Positions 40,811-47,153 of a stretch of 64,000 nt of DNA are shown here, one piece after another. This DNA comes from JAXLZZ01 sp046350675. GTDB taxonomy: Bacteria; Patescibacteriota; Saccharimonadia; Saccharimonadales; UBA4665. A program made the position numbers and the translations under genes. The stretch spans positions 1 through 64,000 of the forward strand of contig JAXLZZ010000004.1 of assembly GCA_046350675.1 (NCBI GenBank), in the 5' to 3' direction. Position 1 is the first letter of the stretch. Each line of letters starts with the position of its first letter. The notes below the pieces were generated by a model, which worked only from the letters and a program-made list of their open reading frames with translations, made no database searches and was not told the DNA's origin.

Positions 40811-41122
40811 CTACCGCTGCGACTGTTCTTTTTCTCTTAAGGCGCTGTCGATAACCATGTAGCCCCCGATACCTAACGTAAGTAATCCAGCACCGGAAAT
40901 GACTTGGGCTGCCTCAACTGACGTTTGCGGGCCTTGTGAGCCAGACAGATATACTGCCAAACCTCCCATTACTAGAGCCAAACCCTTGAGCCCTCGGGCA
41001 ACATAATCTGTTTCTGTTTCTTCATTTTCTTCCGTGGGGTTAGGATTTTGATCAAGATTTTTGCGCGAGCTAAAGTGGCATTCTTCGAAATGATAATTTT
41101 TAGGAGGAGGGATGATATTCAT
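40811..41122 (-). CDS. Small membrane protein, 103 aa
   Basis: 103 aa. A hydrophilic, acidic N-terminal half (NPNPTEENEETETDY) precedes two hydrophobic segments (GLKGLALVMGGLAVYLSG and AQVISGAGLLTLGIGGYMVI) and a charged tail. The promoter is closely related to that of the 65-aa membrane protein at 18551. Unknown family; the two proteins are alike in composition but not obviously homologous. Confidence 0.65.
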   Translation of the reverse strand: MNIIPPPKNYHFEECHFSSRKNLDQNPNPTEENEETETDYVARGLKGLALVMGGLAVYLSGSQGPQTSVEAAQVISGAGLLTLGIGGYMVIDSALREKEQSQR

Positions 41123-41142
41123 AGCTGACCTATTATTGATAC

Positions 41143-41171
41143 ATTATACCACAGATGTCAATATATTTCAA
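41143..41171 (-). promoter_or_regulatory. Promoter with internal second TTGACA, type B
   Basis: On the minus strand, -35 TTGAAA (41171-41166), 17 bp, -10 TATAAT (41148-41143). The spacer holds TTGACATCTGTGG, differing at one base from the spacer motif at 18519-18531. Confidence 0.65.
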
Positions 41172-41179
41172 GTAGATAG

Positions 41180-41208
41180 TTGTTTTAGTAGGGTAAGTAC
41201 GGTAGAAT
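41180..41208 (+). promoter_or_regulatory. Promoter of the tRNA-Gln region
   Basis: -35 TTGTTT (41180-41185), 17 bp, -10 TAGAAT (41203-41208). Its transcript would start near 41215 and pass through the interrupted tRNA-Gln copy before reaching the intact tRNA. Confidence 0.6.
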
Positions 41209-41231
41209 CATATCTGTTATACGGCCCGCAA

Positions 41232-41355
41232 TGGGGTGTGGCCAAGTGTGAGAATTGCCAGTGGCAATTTGCATGAGAGTTTTCAGATTTGCAGCTCAGC
41301 TGCAAGTATGCAAAAATCTGGGGGCGCGGAACGTGCCAAGGCACCGGTTTTTGGT
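41232..41355 (+). pseudogene. Interrupted, truncated copy of tRNA-Gln
   Basis: TGGGGTGTGGCCAAGTG (41232-41248) and AAGGCACCGGTTTTTGGT (41338-41355) match the first half of the intact tRNA-Gln at 41413, up to and including the anticodon loop. They are separated in the D loop by an 89-bp insert, and the 3' half is missing. The insert is full of palindromes: ATTGCC/GGCAAT, TTGCAGCT/AGCTGCAA and CAGATTT/AAATCTG. It cannot form a tRNA. Confidence 0.7.
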
Positions 41356-41412
41356 GCAAACGTACCTTTAGATACTAGTCCAGGGTAATGATCAGTTAAT
41401 GCTGGTCTATGA

Positions 41413-41487
41413 TGGGGTGTGGCCAAGTGGTAAGGCACCGGTTTTTGGTACCGGCATTCGGGGGTTCGAATCCCTCCACCCCAGCCA
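41413..41487 (+). tRNA. tRNA-Gln(TTG)
   Basis: Cloverleaf with acceptor TGGGGTG/CACCCCA, discriminator G and encoded CCA, anticodon stem CCGGT/ACCGG around TTTTGGT (anticodon TTG), and T loop TTCGAAT. A terminator follows 7 bases later. Confidence 0.95.
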
Positions 41488-41494
41488 CGTAAAG

Positions 41495-41520
41495 ATGAGT
41501 CCTTCTGGGCTCATTTTTAT
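41495..41520 (+). terminator. Terminator of tRNA-Gln
   Basis: Stem ATGAGTCC/GGGCTCAT with a TTCT loop (one G-U pair), followed by TTTTAT. Confidence 0.8.
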
Positions 41521-41567
41521 GTTGTTACGGGAAGCGCTATCCCTCCATCCCAGATAGAATCAAGTTG

Positions 41568-42185
41568 TCAGGCTGATGTATGTTTGCGGAGCTTGGCGGT
41601 AAAGGGTTGGAGTGCGAAGATGAGTGCGGCAAGATTACCTATAAATAGTGAGGCTATGAAAGCTACAAACGCTAAAGCAACGATGTCCCGATTTCTTTGA
41701 TTGAAAATGTTGCGCATTCGAGAGGTTAATTGCGCGGAGGCTAATTCTGGCCGGCCGGTGGTCGCGTACCACCACTGCCAGTAGCTAACCAAAGTGATAA
41801 GGAAGAAGTTTCACATCAACGCAGATCTGCCGAGCACCAATGAGTCATAACTTGCCGATAGGCTTGTGGTTAATGGTACAAGTACTACCGTGAAAAGACG
41901 CAAATTGTTTATGAAAAGCATACGTCTATCGGCGCTCTTGATGAATTCAAACTGGCGGGTATGAACGGCCCACAGACTGCCAAGCAATAGAAAACTGACA
42001 CCGAAGCTTATAAAGCCGCTACTCTCTTGAAGAAGCGCGTTCCACAAGTCAGCGCTTGAATGTAAATCTCCGAGTTCACTGGTGGTTAGATCGAGGACCA
42101 ACAAGGTCATGGCAATAGCAAAAACGCCATCAGTTAAAGCTTCTAGACGTCGAGTTGAAAACGTTGCCTCATTAATCTCATTCAT
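41568..42185 (-). pseudogene. TMEM175/DUF1211-type membrane protein split by an in-frame UGA
   Basis: Two adjacent frames on the minus strand (42185-41811 and 41792-41568) are in the same reading frame and are separated only by the codon TGA at 41813-41811. Read through, they give 205 residues, the usual length of this K+ channel-like family. The N-terminus FSTRRLEALTDGVFAIAMTLL is the family signature; LRLFTVVLVPLTTSLSASYD and the C-terminal membrane segments follow. A leaderless TATAAT promoter (42197-42192) precedes it. Either a nonsense mutation, a sequencing error, or stop-codon read-through; the rest of the frame is intact, so the change is recent or tolerated. Confidence 0.75.
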
Positions 42186-42237
42186 GCACGCATTATACCG
42201 TACTCAAGAAGTTCTCTGGTATCATAGTGCTTAAGCT

Positions 42238-42999
42238 ATGGCAAAAAAACAAACTGCAAAAAGACGAAAATCAGCTCCACCTACCAGCACAGTGGTAATT
42301 AGACGAGGCAAGCGCACTATCCATGTGATAGCTGATAAAGTCATTATCTTCCGCTTAATGCGCAATCTTCATGGGCGGTTTTGGGGCGTGGCAGGTGTAC
42401 TTATTATGCTGGGCGGATTTACTGCTTGCTTTTTAATACGCCCAGATATGCTACATGTCTCGACGGCGTTCAGCGATTTTGGCAGCGATGTAAAGACGGC
42501 ACCGTGGTTTGCTGCGGCTATGTTTTTCGGTGCTTACGGGCTCTGGCGCTGGCGGAACTACTTACGACGAACCCTGAAGCACTCTAAACCGGTTATTTGG
42601 CTTACTGGTTTCACCGTTGCGGGACTCTATGTGGCAGCACTTATGCCAGTAGCATGGGAGCCTTGGCCGTATCGTATTCATATGGCGGCAGTCACGGTTG
42701 TAGGTGTCAGCATGGCGGCGACAGTGGTGGTAGACACGTTGCTTACACGCACATCGCGAAAACGCCGTTTCTCAGCTTGGTGGAGGATGAGTCGCTTTCT
42801 GGCGTTTAGTCTTATTGTAATTGGTGGCTGGCTAACATTTGGCTCTGCCACCATGATTGGTTGGTATCACGTAGCGCTATTAGGTGAGACATTGATGCTC
42901 GTAGGCTATACCATCTGGGTAATCGACAAAACGTACCACGGCGAAGGTAGTCGCAGCGCATTATCTAAGATGCTTAAGAAAGTTGTCTTGATTGACTAG
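42238..42999 (+). CDS. Polytopic membrane protein, 253 aa
   Basis: 253 aa. A basic N-terminus (AKKQTAKRRKSAPP) is followed by six hydrophobic segments, with a PVAWEPWPYRIHM loop in the middle. The arrangement is like DUF998 or Frag1-type integral membrane proteins, but I cannot assign it firmly. An extended -10 (TGGTATCAT) lies 12 bases before the ATG. It converges with the ABC permease gene, overlapping by 4 bp. Confidence 0.6.
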   Translation: MAKKQTAKRRKSAPPTSTVVIRRGKRTIHVIADKVIIFRLMRNLHGRFWGVAGVLIMLGGFTACFLIRPDMLHVSTAFSDFGSDVKTAPWFAAAMFFGAYGLWRWRNYLRRTLKHSKPVIWLTGFTVAGLYVAALMPVAWEPWPYRIHMAAVTVVGVSMAATVVVDTLLTRTSRKRRFSAWWRMSRFLAFSLIVIGGWLTFGSATMIGWYHVALLGETLMLVGYTIWVIDKTYHGEGSRSALSKMLKKVVLID

Positions 43000-43802
43000 C
43001 TAGAAGCCTTTTTCTTGAACAAGAACGCAGCAACTGGGATAGCTACAATCAGCGTACCGACACTCCAAATAACTGACATCCATGCATAATTGCCGATTGG
43101 CGTGTCGAGCATTAACGCACGGACAGCATTTATTACCTGGGTTATTGGTTGGTTTTCTGCAAAAATCTGTAGGTAGTGAGGCATGCTTTCAGCCGGTACA
43201 AAGGCGCTACTTGCGAAGGTGAGGGGAAAGATAATGATGAAAGTTAGCCACTGTACCGCTTCTACACTTTTGGCGTACACACCCATGATTGCCATCAACC
43301 ATGAAAACGCCAAAGTGAATAGAATTAAAATGCCTGCAATAAAGATCCAATCTATGAAGCTGGCGTTACCACGGAAGCCGATTACGAGTCCTGTAATGAG
43401 CATTACCACGGTTGAAATAGAATTGCGAAGTAGATCGGACACAATGTGGCCATTTAGAACTGATATGTCTGACATAGGGAGTGAGCGGAAGCGATCAACA
43501 ATGCCTTTCTGTAGGTCATTACAAATAGCTATGGCGGTCGTAGTGGAGCCGAAAGCTACCGTTTGCACGATGATACCCGCCATTAAGAAGTCGAGATAAT
43601 TTATGCCAGGAGGCAAGGAGCCTTTAATGGCGCCACCAAACACTGCGGCAAACAACACCAAGAACATAATCGGCTGGAAGAATGTTCCGAGCAGCTGATC
43701 GGTATTACGAATAATGTGCGTACTACTACGTTTAATCATTATCCAGGAATCAATTAACCACATGAGAGCTTTTGGCTTTTTTTCGAATACGAGGTCGGCC
43801 AT
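42996..43802 (-). CDS. ABC-2 type transporter permease
   Basis: 268 aa with six membrane segments and the ABC-2 (DrrB-like) layout: FLVLFAAVFGG, GIIVQTVAFGSTTTAIAICNDLQKGIVDRFRSLPMS (the conserved cytoplasmic loop), and FASSAFVPAESMPHYLQIFAENQP near the last loops. Begins directly after the stop of its ATPase. Together they form a drug- or lipid-type exporter. Confidence 0.88.
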   Translation of the reverse strand: MADLVFEKKPKALMWLIDSWIMIKRSSTHIIRNTDQLLGTFFQPIMFLVLFAAVFGGAIKGSLPPGINYLDFLMAGIIVQTVAFGSTTTAIAICNDLQKGIVDRFRSLPMSDISVLNGHIVSDLLRNSISTVVMLITGLVIGFRGNASFIDWIFIAGILILFTLAFSWLMAIMGVYAKSVEAVQWLTFIIIFPLTFASSAFVPAESMPHYLQIFAENQPITQVINAVRALMLDTPIGNYAWMSVIWSVGTLIVAIPVAAFLFKKKASS

Positions 43803-44762
43803 TTATTTATCCTCCTCTTTTGTCGCTTTTTGCTTGCCAGTGAGCGACAAGAACACATCATCAAGCGTTGGCTTATGAACTTCCATAGAAGCAATCTTAG
43901 CCTTATCTTTAGCCAGCTGGTCGAGCACATCTTTTACATCCTTATTCACGTCGTTGATTACCAGACTGATTGAATGCTCCGCATCATTACTATCTATAAC
44001 TGCTTTGCCGAGAGACTTCTTTGCGATTTGTAATGAAGCTGTGTCTTTGAAGGTCAGCTCCAGACGATCTTTACCAACTTTGCGCTTGAGTTCAGCTGCT
44101 GTGCCTTCAGCGATAACCTTACCGCCGTCAATCACGATAATTTGATCAGCAAGTTGATCAGCCTCCTCAAGATACTGCGTAGTTAAGAGTATGGTTGTGC
44201 CGTTTGCCATCAACTTTTGAATAATGTCCCACATCGCAAGTCGAGAACGAGGATCGAGGCCGGTAGTTGGTTCATCTAAGAATATGATGGGTGGTGTAGC
44301 AATTAGACTTACAGCAAGATCGAGACGACGACGCATGCCACCGGAGTAGGTTTTGGCGGGCCGGTCGGCAGCATCTTCCAGATCGAACTCTTTTAACAGT
44401 TCATCGGCACGCTCTTTAGCACTCTTTCTTGTCAGACGGTAGAGGCGTCCCATCATTACAAGGTTTTCGCGACCAGTAAGTAGCTCGTCGACTGCAGCAG
44501 ATTGTCCGGTCAAACCGATTACACTGCGCACCTTATCAGCTTCTGTCTCTAAATCATGACTAGCGATTACGACACTGCCTGCATCTTTAGGGAGCAGGGT
44601 ACTCAGAATACGTACGGTGGTGGTCTTGCCGGCGCCATTTGGGCCTAGCAAAGCCAGCATACTGCCTTGTTTTACCTTAAAATCCACACCTTTTAGTACT
44701 TCATTCTTGTCATAAGCCTTCTTGAGGCCGGTAACGGTGATTGCGTAGTTTTCTTTGCTCAT
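43803..44762 (-). CDS. ABC transporter ATPase (DrrA-like)
   Basis: 319 aa. Walker A LGPNGAGKTTT, signature YSGGMRRRLDLA, Walker B IIFLDEPTTGLDP, H-loop LLTTQYLEEAD. The C-terminal extension (KRKVGKDRLELTFKD ... PTLDDVFLSLTGK) is the one found in daunorubicin-type exporters. It powers the permease downstream. Substrate unknown. Confidence 0.92.
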   Translation of the reverse strand: MSKENYAITVTGLKKAYDKNEVLKGVDFKVKQGSMLALLGPNGAGKTTTVRILSTLLPKDAGSVVIASHDLETEADKVRSVIGLTGQSAAVDELLTGRENLVMMGRLYRLTRKSAKERADELLKEFDLEDAADRPAKTYSGGMRRRLDLAVSLIATPPIIFLDEPTTGLDPRSRLAMWDIIQKLMANGTTILLTTQYLEEADQLADQIIVIDGGKVIAEGTAAELKRKVGKDRLELTFKDTASLQIAKKSLGKAVIDSNDAEHSISLVINDVNKDVKDVLDQLAKDKAKIASMEVHKPTLDDVFLSLTGKQKATKEEDK

Positions 44763-44806
44763 TAAGGCGATATTATAGCATGATCTTCAGCCTGAGCAGT
44801 GTAAGC

Positions 44807-45403
44807 CTACTTGTTGGTTTTTGCGGCAAAGTATTCCTTGATGTCTACTTCGTGCCATTCTTCTGGGATATTTTCTTTGAACCAGATACCATTTTCAAAG
44901 TCATCAAGCTCTGTTGCGACGATCCAGGTTGTAGTAATAACAAAGATTACTGAAAATACCGCAGCTGCGCCCGCATATACGCTTTCGTAATGCAATAACA
45001 TTGCGAGAGCTACAAGAATTAGGGAAGGGGCAGCTATTAATATATGTATAAGAATTGGTAGCTGCTCATCCCGGTGCAACAAGAAAGTGTCGAGATCTTT
45101 CTTAACTACTGCCCGAGACACCGTCTTGTACTCGTCGAAAACTGACCCAACAGCAATGCTAGCAAAAATTACATATACGAACCCGACAAGTGGTAAGACC
45201 ATCAGCAAAAGTGGGTTCTCGGCCTCTTTTGCGAACCCAATGTGATTGTTGTAGAAGACAAGCTTCCAGAGCACTACGCCGATGATTGCCATAATCGTTG
45301 GCTTTAAGACTATTGGAGCGTGGCGCCGTATAACTGCTCCGTCACGGTTACCGGGCACAAAATTCCGCCTACCAGACAAAAACCTCTTGGGGATCCCTTT
45401 CAT
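44807..45403 (-). CDS. Membrane protein of unknown function, 198 aa
   Basis: 198 aa with four membrane segments in two pairs: PTIMAIIGVVLWKLVFY with LLLMVLPLVGFVYVIFASIAV, then ILIAAPSLILVALAMLL with GAAAVFSVIFVITTTWIV. A 35-residue hydrophilic loop (DEYKTVSRAVVKKDLDTFLL) joins the pairs, and the C-terminal tail is acidic. Arrangement and size are like the bestrophin-related or YkvA-like small proteins, but no signature is visible. It lies 13 bp downstream of the antiporter gene, so it may belong to the same unit. Confidence 0.6.
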   Translation of the reverse strand: MKGIPKRFLSGRRNFVPGNRDGAVIRRHAPIVLKPTIMAIIGVVLWKLVFYNNHIGFAKEAENPLLLMVLPLVGFVYVIFASIAVGSVFDEYKTVSRAVVKKDLDTFLLHRDEQLPILIHILIAAPSLILVALAMLLHYESVYAGAAAVFSVIFVITTTWIVATELDDFENGIWFKENIPEEWHEVDIKEYFAAKTNK

Positions 45404-45415
45404 GCCAATATCATA

Positions 45416-46867
45416 CTACACACGCCGTCGCCAGCGAGTGAAGACATCTTCGAGCTCGGGGATGCGTGATTGTGGGATTGAAACTGTTAGTCGGTCTTTT
45501 AGTTTGATGACGGTATGCTGGTCGGGTTTAATGGTGACGCTGCCACGACGCACTTTAATAAGTGTAGCTTTTGCCGGCAGACCCAGCTCGTTAACTCGTG
45601 ATCCAATAATTGAATGCCCAGGTGCGACATCAAACTGAACTTTTTGTAGGACCGCGTCGTAATCGACTTCTTTGCCAGCTGCATCTTTTGGAGTCTGCTC
45701 AATAACACCAAGTTTGGTAGCCACCCATTCTAGGGTAGTGCCTTGGATCAAGGCTGATACCAGAACCACGAAGAAGACAATGTTGAATATAACTTCGCCG
45801 TGGGCGACTTCGGCAGATAATACGATTGTGCCGAGCACAATTGGTACAGCGCCTCGCAGCCCCGCCCACCCGAGCAATGTTTTATCACGATAACTGAATC
45901 CCATATGCGGAGTTACTAAGAAAACTGCCAGCGGACGAATGAAGAATATGAGCAATAACGTAAGAAGAATACTGGCACCGGCAATCGGCAATAACTCGTG
46001 TGGCATTACTAGCAAACCAAGCACTACGAAAAGTGATACCTGCGCCAAAAAGGCCAGACCTTCGTGGAATGAGGTAAGTTGGCTACGATAACGAGATGGC
46101 GTGCTACCTATTGCTAAACCTACGATGTAAACCGCTAAGAATCCACTGCCGCCTAAAATACCAGCTACGCCAAACGATAATGCACAGGCAGCCAGCGAAG
46201 CAACAGGCGCAAAAGCTCCAATAGACTTTGGGAGTCGAGAGAACACCCACATGGCCACGCCGCCAAGCATCAAACCCACAATCAAGCCAATGCCAAGCTG
46301 TTGGACCAAGAGTAATACTAGATCGCCTAAGTTATAAGCCGGTTGTTGAATCCAGCTAATCAGACCAACAGTTAAGGCAATGGCCATTGGATCATTACCA
46401 CCGGTTTCTGCCTCAAGCGTACGAGCTAAGCGTCTTTTAATATTGGTAAAACGCAGCGTTGCGAATACGGCCGCAGCGTCAGTAGAGGATATGACGGCGC
46501 CTAGCAGCAACGATGTACCCCAGCCAAAATCAAAGAGATAATGTGCAGCATATCCCACCAACAAAGCTGTGATGATCACACCTGCAGTACTTAGAAGCAG
46601 GGCTGGTACTGCCACCTCACGTAATCGTCGCCAAGAAGTTGATAAGCCGCCTTCAAACAAAATAAGCGCCAAGCCCGCAACGCCTACCGTGCGAGCTAGT
46701 TCAACATTATGAAAATCCATATGACCAATACCATCAGTGCCCAGCAGCATGCCGATTGCCAGGAAAACAACCAGCGCAGGGACGCTCATGCGTGAAGTGA
46801 TTAATGCAATAAGCAAGCTGAGTGCAAGTACGCTACCAACCAGCAAGAAGAGGAGTTCCTCGCTCAT
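45416..46867 (-). CDS. CPA1-type K+(Na+)/H+ antiporter (NhaP2/CvrA-like)
   Basis: 483 aa. About 12 membrane segments carry the CPA motifs ILFEGGLSTSW, SSTDAAAVFATLR (with the ion-binding Asp) and GWAGLRGAVPIVLG. The C-terminal ~75 residues form a TrkA-C (RCK_C) domain (VAPGHSIIGSRVNELGLPAK), which binds regulatory ligands, as in NhaP2. Role: cytoplasmic pH and cation balance. Confidence 0.92.
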   Translation of the reverse strand: MSEELLFLLVGSVLALSLLIALITSRMSVPALVVFLAIGMLLGTDGIGHMDFHNVELARTVGVAGLALILFEGGLSTSWRRLREVAVPALLLSTAGVIITALLVGYAAHYLFDFGWGTSLLLGAVISSTDAAAVFATLRFTNIKRRLARTLEAETGGNDPMAIALTVGLISWIQQPAYNLGDLVLLLVQQLGIGLIVGLMLGGVAMWVFSRLPKSIGAFAPVASLAACALSFGVAGILGGSGFLAVYIVGLAIGSTPSRYRSQLTSFHEGLAFLAQVSLFVVLGLLVMPHELLPIAGASILLTLLLIFFIRPLAVFLVTPHMGFSYRDKTLLGWAGLRGAVPIVLGTIVLSAEVAHGEVIFNIVFFVVLVSALIQGTTLEWVATKLGVIEQTPKDAAGKEVDYDAVLQKVQFDVAPGHSIIGSRVNELGLPAKATLIKVRRGSVTIKPDQHTVIKLKDRLTVSIPQSRIPELEDVFTRWRRRV

Positions 46868-46950
46868 ATCACAGAATCCAGGGTATTAGCGGGTATCTCC
46901 ATGTGTCACTATGATAGCAGCAAAGCTTGCAGCCATGCTAGGATATAGTC

Positions 46951-47073
46951 ATGAAGAAAGATGAAATAGAGAAGATTGAAAAAGAAGCCAAACAAGTTGG
47001 GTACGATGTTGTGATTGGCCTGGTGATTCTCTCATTAATCATTGGCTTTACAGCCGGCATTATTGCAAACTAA
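46951..47073 (+). CDS. Tiny single-span membrane protein, 40 aa
   Basis: 40 aa: a highly charged N-terminal helix (MKKDEIEKIEKEAKQVGYD) followed by one hydrophobic segment (VVIGLVILSLIIGFTAGIIA). The frame runs ATG (46951) to TAA (47071-47073) in an otherwise empty 220-bp gap. A TAGGAT or TATAGT -10-like box lies just upstream, so it would be leaderless. The amphipathic-plus-TM design is typical of small regulatory membrane proteins. Translation is unproven. Confidence 0.5.
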   Translation: MKKDEIEKIEKEAKQVGYDVVIGLVILSLIIGFTAGIIAN

Positions 47074-47090
47074 TTCGTTGTAAATTTAGC

Positions 47091-47120
47091 TTGCATACCG
47101 CTAGTGTTTTTGTGTACACT
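47091..47120 (+). promoter_or_regulatory. Promoter of the C-type-lectin surface protein
   Basis: -35 TTGCAT (47091-47096), 18 bp, -10 TACACT (47115-47120). A leader of about 25 nt has an AAGAGAAAG ribosome site before the ATG at 47154. Confidence 0.6.
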
Positions 47121-47153
47121 TTGGTTGAGAAGTTCAATAAAAGAGAAAGTGTG

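Noticed and set aside
41232..41355. Self-splicing intron in tRNA-Gln
   Set aside because: The insert is only 89 bp, sits in the D loop, and the 3' half of the tRNA is absent, so no functional tRNA could be made by splicing.
41568..42185. UGA as a sense codon (recoded genetic code)
   Set aside because: Other genes end normally in UGA, including translationally coupled ATGA junctions, so genome-wide recoding is not supported.
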